64,000 bases of DNA, from the NCBI GenBank assembly GCA_011053055.1, contig DRHT01000018.1, positions 1-64,000 on the forward strand, given 5' to 3'. The position numbers and the translations under genes were made by a program. The stretch's first letter is position 1. The number at the start of each line of letters is the position of its first letter. The notes below the pieces were generated by a model, which worked only from the letters and a program-made list of their open reading frames with translations, was not told the DNA's origin and ran no database searches. Below, piece after piece: positions 23,022-32,033 of the stretch. The stretch is from Halopseudomonas sabulinigri (lineage in GTDB: Bacteria; Pseudomonadota; Gammaproteobacteria; Pseudomonadales; Pseudomonadaceae).

Positions 23022-26000
23022 GCGCGGGTTATGCCGAGTTGCACTGCCTGTCCAACTTCAGCTTTCAACGCGGAGCATCCAGTGCGCAGGAGCTGTTTGA
23101 GCGTGCCAGCCTGCACGGCTATTACGCGCTGGCGATTACTGACGAAGGCTCCCTGGCCGGAATTGTACGTGCATGGCAGGCCGCGAAAGCTACCGGACTC
23201 AAACTGATTGTTGGCAGCGAAGTGCAGATTCAGGAGGGCCCTCGGCTGGTGCTGCTGGTGGAGAACCTGACGGGGTATCAAAATCTCTGTCGCTTGCTGA
23301 CAGTCGCGCGACGGCGTGCAGAGAAGGGTAGCTATCGTTTGCTAGCAGAGGATCTGAATGATGGCCTGGATGGCCTGCTCGCGCTCTGGTTGCCGAACGA
23401 AGACGTGGACGAGACGCAGGGCCGTTGGCTTGCTGAGCGCTTTGGTGATTGCCTGTGGTTAGCGGTAGAGCTGCACCGTGGCCCGGATGATGTGCGTCGG
23501 CTGGATCAGTTGCAGGGCTTGGCAGCACGGCTGGGTATTCCTTGTGTGGCCAGTGGTGATGTGCACATGCATGCCCGTGGGCGACGTGCACTGCAGGACA
23601 CCATCACCGCGATCCGCCATCACTGTACGGTAATGGAAGCAGGCAACCGATTATTTGCTAACGGCGAGCGCCACCTGCGTAGCTTATCGGTTTTGACGGC
23701 CATCTACCCGTCGGCGATGCTGGTGGAAAGTAACAGGATCGCTGACCGCTGCCGCTTTGATCTCAGCCAGTTGCGTTACCAGTATCCACATGAAGTCGTG
23801 CCTGATGCGCATACGCCGAGCAGCTGGCTGCGCGAACTGACCCAGCGCGGCGTGCGTTGGCGTTGGCCGGAGGGTGCGACAGACAAGGTAACGGAGCAGA
23901 TCGATAAAGAGCTACAGCTGATCGCCGAGAAAGGCTACGACAGTTATTTTCTGACCGTGCACGACATAGTCGACTATGCCCGTCGCCAGCAGATTCTCTG
24001 TCAGGGTCGCGGCTCAGCCGCCAACTCTGCGGTGTGCTACGCACTGGGCATTACCGAGATCAACCCCGCGCAGAGTAACCTGCTATTCGAGCGTTTCATT
24101 TCCCGTGAGCGAGATGAGCCGCCGGATATTGATGTGGATTTTGAGCATGAGCGTCGCGAAGAGGTGATCCAGTATGTGTTTCGTCGTTACGGTCGCGAAC
24201 GCGCAGCGCTCACCGCTGTAGCCAACACCTATCACGGCGCTGGAGCCATACGCGATGTGGCGCGGGCACTGGGATTGCCGGCAGAACAGATCGATCAACT
24301 TGCACGGTGTTGCGGCCGCTGGAGTAGCAAGGTGCCAGACGCGCAGCGTTTGTCTGAAGCAGGTTTTGATGCGGCAAACCCAGTGCTGCATCGAGTACTT
24401 ACCCTGGTGGGTGAACTGATCGGCTTTCCTCGGCACTTGTCACAGCATCCGGGCGGCTTCGTTATCTCCGAGGCGCCTCTGCATACGCTGGTTCCGGTTG
24501 AGAACGCCAGCATGGCCGAGCGTACCGTCATTCAGTGGGACAAGGATGACCTGGACGCAGTAGGTCTGCTCAAGGTCGACATACTGGCGCTAGGCATGCT
24601 CAGCGCGTTGCGTCGCTGTTTCGATCTATTGCGCCATTACCGTAATCTGGATTTATCGCTAGCCAGCATCCCCGCTGAGGACAAACCGACCTACGAGATG
24701 ATCAGTCGTGCCGACACTGTGGGGGTGTTTCAGATTGAATCGCGCGCGCAGATGGCGATGCTGCCGCGTCTCAAACCGCGTACGTTTTACGATCTGGTTA
24801 TTGAGGTTTCCATTGTGCGCCCAGGCCCAATTCAGGGCGACATGGTGCATCCTTACCTGCGCCGGCGAAACAAGGAGGAGCCGGTTGTCTATCCATCCCC
24901 TGAGCTTGAGAAAGTTTTCGAACGCACCTTGGGTGTGCCCTTGTTTCAGGAACAAGTGATGGAGTTGGCCGTGGTCGCGGCGGGTTATACCCCGGGCGAA
25001 GCGGACCAGTTGCGGCGCTCGATGGCAGCCTGGAAGCGCAGCGGCGGCCTGGAGCATCACCGGCAACGGCTGACCGAGGGCATGTTGGAGCGCGGTTACA
25101 CGCTGGAGTTTGCCGAGCGTATTTTCGAGCAGATCAAGGGCTTTGGCAGTTACGGCTTTCCGGAGTCGCACGCTGCCAGCTTTGCCTTGTTGACCTACGC
25201 CAGTTGCTGGTTGAAGTGCCATGAACCGGCAGCTTTTACCTGTGCGCTGATTAATAGCTGGCCGATGGGTTTTTATAGCCCGGACCAGCTCTTGCAGGAT
25301 GCGCGCCGGCACGGCATTGAAACGCGCCCAGTGGATGTGCATTACAGTCATTGGGACTGCACGCTAGAGCCGGCTGAAACCGAGCAGCTGGCGATTCGTC
25401 TAGGGCTGAGGCAGGTGAAGGGCTTTAGCGAAGTGGATGCGAACCGCATTGTCGCGGCCCGTGAGCAACAGGCTTTTGCCGATGTGGCTGATCTGGCGCA
25501 GCGTGCGGATTTGTCCGGCCGAGCACGATCGCTGTTGGCGGATGCAAGCGCGCTGCGGGGGCTGGCTGGTGGTCGTTTCCGTGCTCGCTGGGCGATCGCT
25601 GGCGTAGAGCCGCAGTTGCCCTTGTTTAGTGGGCAGCGAATGCCTTCGGAAGCGCCAGCGGCGATTCCGACGCCCAGTGTGGCAGAAGAGGTGCAGGCCG
25701 ATTACGCCAGTCTGGGTACTACCCTTGGGCCGCATCCGCTCAGTCTGTTGCGCTCAGAGTTGAGGGCTAGGCACTGTCGCAGCTCGCGCGACCTATTGCA
25801 GTTGGAGCCTGATCGTCCGATCACCGTGGCAGGGCTGGTAGTCGGGCGACAACGTCCGGGCACAGCAACCGGCGTTACCTTTGTCACGTTAGAAGACGAA
25901 TTCGGCATGATTAACGTGATTGTCTGGCGTGATCTGGCCGATAAGCAGCGCAAAGTGCTGGTTGGCTCGCAGCTACTGATGGTTCAAGGGCAGTTTGAGG

Positions 26001-26095
26001 CGCGCGATGGCGTACGGCACGTGATTGCCCGCCAATTGCACGACCTTACCGAACTATTGACGGGCATTAAGGTGCGCAGTCGGGACTTTCACTAA
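23018..26095 (+). CDS. dnaE2: Error-prone DNA polymerase DnaE2 (ImuC)
   Basis: Second C-family polymerase, dedicated to translesion synthesis after SOS induction. The ATG at 23018 overlaps the imuB stop and gives 1025 residues beginning [20 protein letters not shown], the family start; the in-frame GTG at 22997 is less likely. The PHP domain is followed by [17 protein letters not shown], the catalytic motif PDIDVDF (Asp370 and Asp372) and [12 protein letters not shown]. Near residue 866 it carries QLPLF, a good beta-clamp-binding motif. The C-terminal OB fold ([19 protein letters not shown]) is present, and the protein is about 150 residues shorter than DnaE1. Confidence 0.95.
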   Translation: MSAGYAELHCLSNFSFQRGASSAQELFERASLHGYYALAITDEGSLAGIVRAWQAAKATGLKLIVGSEVQIQEGPRLVLLVENLTGYQNLCRLLTVARRRAEKGSYRLLAEDLNDGLDGLLALWLPNEDVDETQGRWLAERFGDCLWLAVELHRGPDDVRRLDQLQGLAARLGIPCVASGDVHMHARGRRALQDTITAIRHHCTVMEAGNRLFANGERHLRSLSVLTAIYPSAMLVESNRIADRCRFDLSQLRYQYPHEVVPDAHTPSSWLRELTQRGVRWRWPEGATDKVTEQIDKELQLIAEKGYDSYFLTVHDIVDYARRQQILCQGRGSAANSAVCYALGITEINPAQSNLLFERFISRERDEPPDIDVDFEHERREEVIQYVFRRYGRERAALTAVANTYHGAGAIRDVARALGLPAEQIDQLARCCGRWSSKVPDAQRLSEAGFDAANPVLHRVLTLVGELIGFPRHLSQHPGGFVISEAPLHTLVPVENASMAERTVIQWDKDDLDAVGLLKVDILALGMLSALRRCFDLLRHYRNLDLSLASIPAEDKPTYEMISRADTVGVFQIESRAQMAMLPRLKPRTFYDLVIEVSIVRPGPIQGDMVHPYLRRRNKEEPVVYPSPELEKVFERTLGVPLFQEQVMELAVVAAGYTPGEADQLRRSMAAWKRSGGLEHHRQRLTEGMLERGYTLEFAERIFEQIKGFGSYGFPESHAASFALLTYASCWLKCHEPAAFTCALINSWPMGFYSPDQLLQDARRHGIETRPVDVHYSHWDCTLEPAETEQLAIRLGLRQVKGFSEVDANRIVAAREQQAFADVADLAQRADLSGRARSLLADASALRGLAGGRFRARWAIAGVEPQLPLFSGQRMPSEAPAAIPTPSVAEEVQADYASLGTTLGPHPLSLLRSELRARHCRSSRDLLQLEPDRPITVAGLVVGRQRPGTATGVTFVTLEDEFGMINVIVWRDLADKQRKVLVGSQLLMVQGQFEARDGVRHVIARQLHDLTELLTGIKVRSRDFH

Positions 26096-26122
26096 CAGGT
26101 CGCTGCAAAACGACCTGTGTTG
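26095..26122 (+). terminator. Hairpin after dnaE2
   Basis: A perfect 8-bp stem, ACAGGTCG (26095-26102) and CGACCTGT (26111-26118), with loop CTGCAAAA, begins at the last base of the dnaE2 stop. Only a weak T-rich stretch (GTTGTTT) follows. It lies between the convergent imu operon and the HIBCH-like gene and is the best terminator candidate there. Confidence 0.5.
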
Positions 26123-26161
26123 TTTATGCTGAGCAATGCGCCAAGCCGTAGGTAGTTGTCC

Positions 26162-27205
26162 TTACAGGTCGGTGAAGAATGCCGCCACCCGGTCTGCATC
26201 CAGCTGATCAATGTGCGGTGGATTCCATTTCGGCTGCTTATCTTTGTCGACCAGCAGCGCACGCACGCCTTCCATGATGTCGCCGCCGTCAAACCAAAGG
26301 CGGTCCAGGTGCAGCTCCATTGCAAAACATTGTTCCAGTGTCAGGTGACGACCCCGGCGCAGCAGTTCGAGGGTGACTGCCATGGCGATTGGCGAACGGA
26401 TGTCGATCAACTTGGCAGTGGCTTTGGCCCAGTCGGCAAATTCCGGCCGTGTTTCTGCTGACAGGGAGCGACGGATGGCCGCGATGTCGGGTTGCGAGAA
26501 GTGCAGGTTAATGGTTGTTTGCAGTTGCGCAAACTCAGGTGAGGGCAATCCCAGATCGCTCAGTTCAGCGATCTGGGATTGCAGGTCTTGGGTGCCATCG
26601 AATGCATCCAATAACTGATCCAGCTGGGCTAGCTGTTCGCTGCGTATGCACACATCAGCCAGGCCCACATGCATCGCATCGGCGGCATTCACGTGCGTGC
26701 CAGTGATGCCTAAATAAAGGCCGATTTCGCCCGGCAGGCGGGGTAAAAAGTAGCTACCGCCCACGTCCGGGAAATAACCGATAGCGGTCTCTGGCATGCC
26801 CAGTCGTGAGCGTTCGGTAATCAGGCGGATGCTGGCGGCCTGCGCCAATCCCATGCCACCGCCGAGCACAAAGCCGTCCATCAGAGCTAGCACGGGCTTA
26901 CCGTAGGCATGAAGGTAGCCATCCAGCGCGTATTCTTCCTCGAAGAACTCGGCGATATCCGACTCACCAGCCAAATGCTTTTCATAAATGCCACGAATAT
27001 CGCCGCCAGCACAGAAAGCGCGCTCGCCCGCGCCACGCAGCACCACTGCGAGAATGTTCGAGTCGTCAGACCATTGCTCTAGCTGAGTCTGCAGTAGGCG
27101 CACCATCTCCAGCGTAAGCGCGTTCAAGCCCTCAGGCCGGTTCAGGGTCAAATGCCCTATGTGGCCACGTACTTCGGCAATGACAGCGGGAAGGTTACTG
27201 CTCAT
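26162..27205 (-). CDS. 3-hydroxyisobutyryl-CoA hydrolase-like / enoyl-CoA hydratase family protein
   Basis: Crotonase-fold CoA enzyme of 347 residues, longer than simple enoyl-CoA hydratases (about 260) and matching 3-hydroxyisobutyryl-CoA hydrolases of valine breakdown. The oxyanion-hole strands are AFCAGGDIRGIYE and ALMDGFVLGGGMGL, and MPETAIGYFPDVGGSYFLPRL carries the PE-x-x-IG-x-FPDVG pattern that sets HIBCH apart. The ATG at 27205 is chosen because upstream residues in this frame run into the MFS gene. It follows the MFS gene by 20 bases and is probably co-transcribed with it. Substrate is inferred from motifs only. Confidence 0.85.
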   Translation of the reverse strand: MSSNLPAVIAEVRGHIGHLTLNRPEGLNALTLEMVRLLQTQLEQWSDDSNILAVVLRGAGERAFCAGGDIRGIYEKHLAGESDIAEFFEEEYALDGYLHAYGKPVLALMDGFVLGGGMGLAQAASIRLITERSRLGMPETAIGYFPDVGGSYFLPRLPGEIGLYLGITGTHVNAADAMHVGLADVCIRSEQLAQLDQLLDAFDGTQDLQSQIAELSDLGLPSPEFAQLQTTINLHFSQPDIAAIRRSLSAETRPEFADWAKATAKLIDIRSPIAMAVTLELLRRGRHLTLEQCFAMELHLDRLWFDGGDIMEGVRALLVDKDKQPKWNPPHIDQLDADRVAAFFTDL

Positions 27206-27225
27206 AAATAACTCCAATAACAGCC

Positions 27226-28440
27226 TCAGGCTGCAGATATATGGTCTGGATGGCGCTGCTCGCGCACCAAGAGTGTTAGTGCGGCGCTGGCCAGCAAGCA
27301 CAGCGGAATAGTACTCACGGCTAGGCTAAAGTCGCCATGCTGCAGATCCAGCAGGTAACCGAGTAGCGGTTGAAATATGAGTGCGCCGCCAATGCCGATC
27401 ATGTTGACGAAGGCGATGATAGATCCCGATATGTCGGCTGACTCACCTTCCTTCGCCATGGCAAAGGTCAACATCTGTCCGCCGCCGAAAAAACCGCCAA
27501 TAAACAATAACGCTGCAATGCTCAGCAGATTGTTGCTCGGGCCGAAGATGGCTGCGCCGTAGGCTAATGCCGAACAGATCGCCCCGGCAATCACCAGCCA
27601 CTTGCGATGCCCAAGCCAATCGGAGATCAACCCCGCGGCAATACTGCCAGCGGCCATGCCCCAGAAGATCATTGAGACCGCCGTTTCCGCTTGCAGCGAT
27701 GAGAGCGCGTGATCATGCATCATTTCTTGTTGGCCCCAGAGGCCGCCGAATACGTTAACTGGCATGTAGTACAAGGAGCCGATGAGCGCGATTAACCAGA
27801 TTCTGCCGCTGCGGAACACCTTGCGCAGGGGGCTTAGCAAATCATCATTGCGCTCCTGCTCGTTGCGTATGCCATGCAGAAAGAGCAGGGCGAGGATGAA
27901 TAGTAGTGTGCCTGCCACAGCGGTAGCGAAGAAAACCTGACGCCAGCCAAACTGCGCAATGGCGCTGGATAGCATCACTGCACCCACCGCAGCACCTAGC
28001 ATGCCAGCCGCATTCACCAGGCCGGACAGCAGGGCAAAGCGTTCAGGAGCAAACTGGTGATTGACCACGTAAAGGGCGCCGACAAAAGCGAATGAGGCGC
28101 CGAGCCCGGTGAGCAGGCGGCCAAGCCCCGCAACGAGAACCAAGTCTGAGGCGGCAAATACGCCGGTACCCAAAGCGCAGAGTAAAATGGCCGGTACTAC
28201 CGTACGACGCACACCAAAGCGGTCCAGTGCTAACCCAACGATCAGCTGCATGGGAGCGTAGACCCAGAAAAATACACTCGAGAGCACGCCAAAGCCGGCA
28301 TTGGAAAGCCCGAGATACTGGGTTATCTCACTTGATGCCAAGCTGGGCTCGATGCGAGCGACAAATTCGAACAGAAAAAATAGGCTGACCACAATAAAGG
28401 CCAGCCAGCGCAGTGACGCGGCTTTGGTGTTGTCAGGCAT
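27226..28440 (-). CDS. MFS transporter
   Basis: A 404-residue major facilitator protein with about twelve hydrophobic segments. The loop 2-3 signature is LALDRFGVRRTVV, and LLTGLGASFAFVGALYVVNHQFAPERFALLSG in helices 4-5 resembles antiporter-type MFS members (hexuronate/nitrate-like branches), but the substrate cannot be read from sequence. A second copy of the loop motif is seen as LISDWLGHRKWLV in the C-terminal half. It begins 217 bases from the 3' end of the initiator tRNA and leads the two-gene unit with the HIBCH-like gene. Confidence 0.8.
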   Translation of the reverse strand: MPDNTKAASLRWLAFIVVSLFFLFEFVARIEPSLASSEITQYLGLSNAGFGVLSSVFFWVYAPMQLIVGLALDRFGVRRTVVPAILLCALGTGVFAASDLVLVAGLGRLLTGLGASFAFVGALYVVNHQFAPERFALLSGLVNAAGMLGAAVGAVMLSSAIAQFGWRQVFFATAVAGTLLFILALLFLHGIRNEQERNDDLLSPLRKVFRSGRIWLIALIGSLYYMPVNVFGGLWGQQEMMHDHALSSLQAETAVSMIFWGMAAGSIAAGLISDWLGHRKWLVIAGAICSALAYGAAIFGPSNNLLSIAALLFIGGFFGGGQMLTFAMAKEGESADISGSIIAFVNMIGIGGALIFQPLLGYLLDLQHGDFSLAVSTIPLCLLASAALTLLVREQRHPDHISAA

Positions 28441-28612
28441 GTGCTATGGACCTGTCTTTGAATTCCTGCGCCTGAGTATAGGGGAGTGAAGCGCGCCCCT
28501 GAACCTGTTTGCGGTCGCCGATTTACTGATTGGTTGGAGGGTCTTGCGTGGAAAGGGCGGTGTGGGGTGAGTCTGGCTGCTATGCTGGGAGTTAAGCACC
28601 GAATTACGGGCG

Positions 28613-28653
28613 AAAAAAAACCGCTGAATGAGGTTAATCATTCAACGGTTTTT
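28613..28653 (-). terminator. Rho-independent terminator of the fMet tRNA gene
   Basis: Read on the minus strand just after the tRNA: AACCGTTGAATGA, loop TTAACC, TCATTCAGCGGTT, then eight Ts. The stem is 13 bp with one mismatch. This is a strong intrinsic terminator, ending the single-tRNA transcript before the MFS gene. Confidence 0.9.
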
Positions 28654-28657
28654 AACT

Positions 28658-28734
<77 letters not shown>

Positions 28735-28746
28735 TCTGTGGTGGCC

Positions 28747-28774
28747 ATTCTACTCATAGAAGAATTTCTGTCAA
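28747..28774 (-). promoter_or_regulatory. Promoter of the fMet tRNA gene
   Basis: On the minus strand: TTGACA (complement of 28769-28774), 16-base spacer, TAGAAT (complement of 28747-28752). The -35 is perfect consensus, the -10 five of six. It ends 12 bases before the first tRNA base, so the 5' leader would be only a few bases. Confidence 0.8.
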
Positions 28775-28857
28775 GCGATTGATGGGAAAAGATTTTTTAT
28801 TGCCCAAATGCTTTGCTTTGCGAGGTGTAATAACGTGCAAAAGGGCATAAGTTTTTT

Positions 28858-28958
28858 TGACGTCATAATGACATCACTGCATATTTGACTTACTCTCTGA
28901 TTGAGAGACAATTGCTGCCTTGCGCTGCAGGAATACAACAATAAAACGGTTTAAACCG
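28858..28958 (+). promoter_or_regulatory. Upstream region of the GGDEF gene: tandem TGACRTCA repeats, possible promoter and a palindrome
   Basis: TGACGTCA (28858-28865) and TGACATCA (28869-28876) are direct repeats with an 11-base period, about one helical turn. A weak promoter follows: TTGACT (28885-28890), 16 bases, GACAAT (28907-28912). Between it and the GTG start at 28985 lies the perfect 12-bp palindrome CGGTTTAAACCG (28947-28958). The layout suggests an activator site at about -60 and a second operator in the leader; no binding protein can be named. Confidence 0.35.
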
Positions 28959-28984
28959 AACAGTCAGAATAGGTAACTAGCCTC

Positions 28985-30166
28985 GTGGAAACCAGTCACG
29001 CAACCTACCATGTGTCATCTTGGCGCGGAGAGTTCACCCATCCCGAGATCGAGCAAGCGTATCGAAAACATACGGAAACAACCTTCGCGCGGCATTTACG
29101 TCGAGGATTGATGGTCTGGCTGGTGATGTTGTTACTGTTTGGGGTGCTTGATTACCCGGTCTTGGGCAACAGCGTTGAATTTGCGATAGTCGCGGGTTTG
29201 CGTCTGGTAACCGCAGCCTTATTATTTGGCTTGTTCTTGCGGTTGAAGCGCCAGCCTTCGCTGGCGACGAAGGGCTACGCGGTAACTGCCATAGAAGTAT
29301 TCGGCTTCGTTATCTTCTTCTTTCTCTACTTTATAAGACACGACATCGTCAGCTGGATCATCGGCGTGGTAGGTATGCTGATAATTAGCCTATTCATTTT
29401 TATTCCTAATCGGGTGTACTTGTCGTTGCTAGCTGCCTGCTTTGGTATTGCGGGCATGTTCTATTCCGTTCGTCTTAATGGGTTCGGGGCGCCTGAGCTC
29501 GTAGGGTTATTGTTTATATTGTCGGTGCCGACGGTGGTGGGATTTTTCACTGCGCTGCGCCTGCAGACAGCGCAGCGGCAACAGTACGCTTTGTTCGACC
29601 AGGTCAGCTCGATTAATCGTAATTTGCAGAGTGAGATCAAGCGGCGTGAGGCGCTGGAGGAAGAGCTCAAGCGGCAAGCCACTACTGACCCGCTGACTGG
29701 GCTGTTCAATCGTCGCCAATACGAAATGCTGTTTAATCGTGAGCGGGAACGCTGCAATCGGCAACAGAAGCACATCTCCTTGTGCGTGGTGGATCTGGAT
29801 CACTTCAAGCGTATTAACGACAAATACGGGCATGATGTTGGTGATCTCGCCTTGCGCCATTCGGCTGATCTGTTCAGCAGAACGTTGCGTCAATCAGACG
29901 TTGTAGGTCGTTTTGGTGGCGAGGAGTTTGTGCTGATTCTGCCCGATACCGATCTTGAGCAGGCGGTGGCCGTGGTCAATCGTCTCCGTGAAGAGCTGGA
30001 GTCCAGCCCACTGCAATCACCGGAGGGCGAGATCAAGCTGACGGCTACGTTCGGCGTAACTCAGGTGATCGGCGGTGAAGAGAGCATTGAGAAGGTCATT
30101 AAGCGCGCGGATAAGGGCTTATACGAAGGCAAAGGAGCAGGCCGTAATCGGGTAATGACGGCCTGA
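28985..30166 (+). CDS. Membrane-bound diguanylate cyclase (GGDEF)
   Basis: Probable c-di-GMP synthase of 393 residues, starting at GTG. Residues about 42-190 contain six or so hydrophobic helices forming an N-terminal membrane sensor, followed by a short coiled coil (NRNLQSEIKRREALEEELKR, 211-230). The GGDEF domain starts at TTDPLTGLFNRR and has the active-site motif GGEEF at 311-315, preceded five residues upstream by the inhibitory I-site RQSD (302-305). So activity with product feedback is expected. The signal sensed by the membrane part is unknown. The gene stands alone between the fMet tRNA (divergent) and dinB. Confidence 0.88.
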   Translation: METSHATYHVSSWRGEFTHPEIEQAYRKHTETTFARHLRRGLMVWLVMLLLFGVLDYPVLGNSVEFAIVAGLRLVTAALLFGLFLRLKRQPSLATKGYAVTAIEVFGFVIFFFLYFIRHDIVSWIIGVVGMLIISLFIFIPNRVYLSLLAACFGIAGMFYSVRLNGFGAPELVGLLFILSVPTVVGFFTALRLQTAQRQQYALFDQVSSINRNLQSEIKRREALEEELKRQATTDPLTGLFNRRQYEMLFNRERERCNRQQKHISLCVVDLDHFKRINDKYGHDVGDLALRHSADLFSRTLRQSDVVGRFGGEEFVLILPDTDLEQAVAVVNRLREELESSPLQSPEGEIKLTATFGVTQVIGGEESIEKVIKRADKGLYEGKGAGRNRVMTA

Positions 30167-30213
30167 TCGGTTACACTGGCGGCTTTCCCGTTGCGGTCTG
30201 ACCCGGTCCCTGT

Positions 30214-31266
30214 GTGCGCAAAATTATTCATGTAGATTGCGATTGTTTTTACGCAGCCATCGAGATGCGCGATGACCCGCGTCTGCGCGGTAGACCGTTA
30301 GCGGTGGGCGGTGATCCGGGTAAGCGCGGGGTGATCTCAACCTGCAACTATGAAGCTCGCGCCTACGGCGTGCATTCGGCTATGGCCTCTGCCTATGCCA
30401 AGAAGCTTTGCCCTGACTTGTTGATAGTGCCGGGCCGCATGTCGGTCTACCGCGAAGTCTCTGTGGGTATTCAAGCGATTTTTGCCGATTACACTGACTT
30501 GATCCAGCCACTGTCGTTGGATGAGGCGTATCTGGATGTCACCGAGAGCCAAGCTTGCCGCGGCAGTGCCACGCTCATCGCCAAGGAAATTCGTCAGCGC
30601 GTGGAGGCTACCCAAGGCATTACCGTGTCTGCCGGTGTTGCGCCTAACAAGTTTCTGGCCAAAATCGCCAGTGACTGGAACAAGCCGGATGGGCTTAAAG
30701 TCATTCTGCCCCATGAAATTGAAGCTTTTGTACATGCATTGCCGGTAACCAAACTGCACGGCGTGGGTAAGGTCATGGCTGAACGACTGAAGCGCGTCGG
30801 CGTGGATGTGTGCAGCGAGCTATTACCCTGGCGCAAGCAGGATTTGGCACGCGAGTTTGGCAGTTTTGGTGAGCGTTTATGGCAGTTGGCGCGAGGTATC
30901 GATGATCGTCCGGTGGTGGTCGAGAGCAAGCGGCAGTCAGTCAGTGTAGAAAATACCTACGAGCACGACCTACCGGATCTGGCGGCCTGCCAAGCCGCGC
31001 TCCCGCCACTGCTGGATAAGCTGGCCGAACGGCTCGGTAAACTCGATAGTGTCTACCGCGTTAGCAAACCCTTCATCAAACTCAAGTTTCACGACTTCAC
31101 CCAAACCACCCTGGAGCAGGCCGGCGCGCCGGTCACACCAGAAGGTTACGCCGAGCTATGCGCGCAAGCCTATGCACGAGGTGGTCGGGCCGTTAGGCTG
31201 ATTGGGGTAGGGGTCAGGCTGGATAACGCACACTCACCCATGGGCGAGCAACTAATGTTGTTCTAA
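30214..31266 (+). CDS. dinB: DNA polymerase IV
   Basis: Y-family translesion polymerase of 350 residues, GTG start. The catalytic residues are Asp8 in HVDCDCFYA and Asp103-Glu104 in SLDEAYLD; the steric-gate region, ISTCNYEARAYGVHSAM, and the HhH motif around LHGVGKVMAERL are present. The extreme C-terminus is EQLMLF, a consensus beta-clamp-binding motif. No CTGT-N8-ACAG LexA box is seen in the 47 bases before the start, unlike dinB in E. coli, so SOS control here would need a promoter farther upstream. Confidence 0.95.
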   Translation: MRKIIHVDCDCFYAAIEMRDDPRLRGRPLAVGGDPGKRGVISTCNYEARAYGVHSAMASAYAKKLCPDLLIVPGRMSVYREVSVGIQAIFADYTDLIQPLSLDEAYLDVTESQACRGSATLIAKEIRQRVEATQGITVSAGVAPNKFLAKIASDWNKPDGLKVILPHEIEAFVHALPVTKLHGVGKVMAERLKRVGVDVCSELLPWRKQDLAREFGSFGERLWQLARGIDDRPVVVESKRQSVSVENTYEHDLPDLAACQAALPPLLDKLAERLGKLDSVYRVSKPFIKLKFHDFTQTTLEQAGAPVTPEGYAELCAQAYARGGRAVRLIGVGVRLDNAHSPMGEQLMLF

Positions 31267-31274
31267 CTGATGGC

Positions 31275-31721
31275 CTATTCGCCGGTGTTCTGCTCGCGAG
31301 CACAAACTGGGCAAAGGTGATTCTCGCCTTGGGGCTGCCAGCCTAACTCGGCAATGCGAACAACGGCTTTTTTTGTGCGTGCTGGCAAATCGTCGCGTTC
31401 GGCGGCGAGAAACTCGAAAGCTTGCGCGCGTGCGCACTGGTCGCAGGTAATAGACCAGCCTAGGACTGCCTGCCCGCGCAGATCCGGTCCCTTGGCGGTA
31501 GCGGTCCATTGCCCGGCGGGGTTGATCAGATAGCGGACCTTTTCGACGGTCAGGCGTAGCGGCAGATCACGACTACCCTTTACCGTACAGATCAGTCGAT
31601 CGTTAGGCTGAACGCCGCCACCTTGACCGGTGACCTGGTACAGACCTGCAGCCAAAGTGCGGCACTCGATCAGGGTGTGTGACGGGTTAAGCGCGGTACG
31701 TCGAAAGTCGTGTTCAGCCAT
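31275..31721 (-). CDS. Conserved hypothetical protein with two CxxC pairs
   Basis: 148 residues from the ATG at 31721 (AGGA seven bases upstream); an in-frame start at 31775 would add 18 residues. I do not recognise a named family. The second half has two cysteine pairs, CDQCARA and CPVCARE, about 50 residues apart, suggesting a small metal-binding (zinc ribbon or rubredoxin-like) fold. The first half is beta-rich (LIECRTLAAGLYQVTG, RLICTVKGSRDLPLRLTVEKV). It converges on dinB with eight bases between stops. No signal peptide or membrane segment. Function unknown. Confidence 0.7.
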   Translation of the reverse strand: MAEHDFRRTALNPSHTLIECRTLAAGLYQVTGQGGGVQPNDRLICTVKGSRDLPLRLTVEKVRYLINPAGQWTATAKGPDLRGQAVLGWSITCDQCARAQAFEFLAAERDDLPARTKKAVVRIAELGWQPQGENHLCPVCAREQNTGE

Positions 31722-31830
31722 GGTGAGGTCCTGATCGGTAAAGGCGGGCATGATAACACCAGTGTGGGGCGGCATATCACGGGGATCACTGATGGTCGGC
31801 CTACGGCGCTTGGGTGTCTATGATGCCTAG

Positions 31831-31991
31831 GAGCCTGCCGCACTTAACGCTGTCCTACTGCGGAAAAGCCGTATGGGGTCATTTTCTGCGCTCTTTTTCG
31901 TTGAATAGAATGACTATTCGCCTCAAAAGACCACAAAAACTGCCTCCAATCGGACTTCTCCTCGCTACGGACGGTTAAGTCCGACAGGCTC
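31831..31991. mobile_element. 161-bp non-autonomous element with terminal inverted repeats (MITE-like)
   Basis: Left end GAGCCTGCCGCACTTAA (31831-31847) and right end TTAAGTCCGACAGGCTC (31975-31991) are inverted repeats matching at 15 of 17 bases. Each end is flanked by CTAG (31827-31830 and 31992-31995), as expected for a 4-bp target duplication. The inside has no transposase gene; it carries a 17-base dyad (GAATAG-AATGA-CTATTC, 31903-31919) and a subterminal hairpin (CGGACTT 31951-31957 with AAGTCCG 31977-31983). It lies 42 bases before the SDR gene at 32034. Family assignment (ends resemble those I associate with IS1182-type elements) is from memory and uncertain. Confidence 0.75.
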
Positions 31992-32033
31992 CTAGGTTGA
32001 ATTGTCATCCATTGAGACACGAGAGGATATCCC

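Noticed and set aside
30167-30213. LexA box before dinB
   Set aside because: No CTGT-N8-ACAG or close variant is present in the short spacer after the GGDEF gene.
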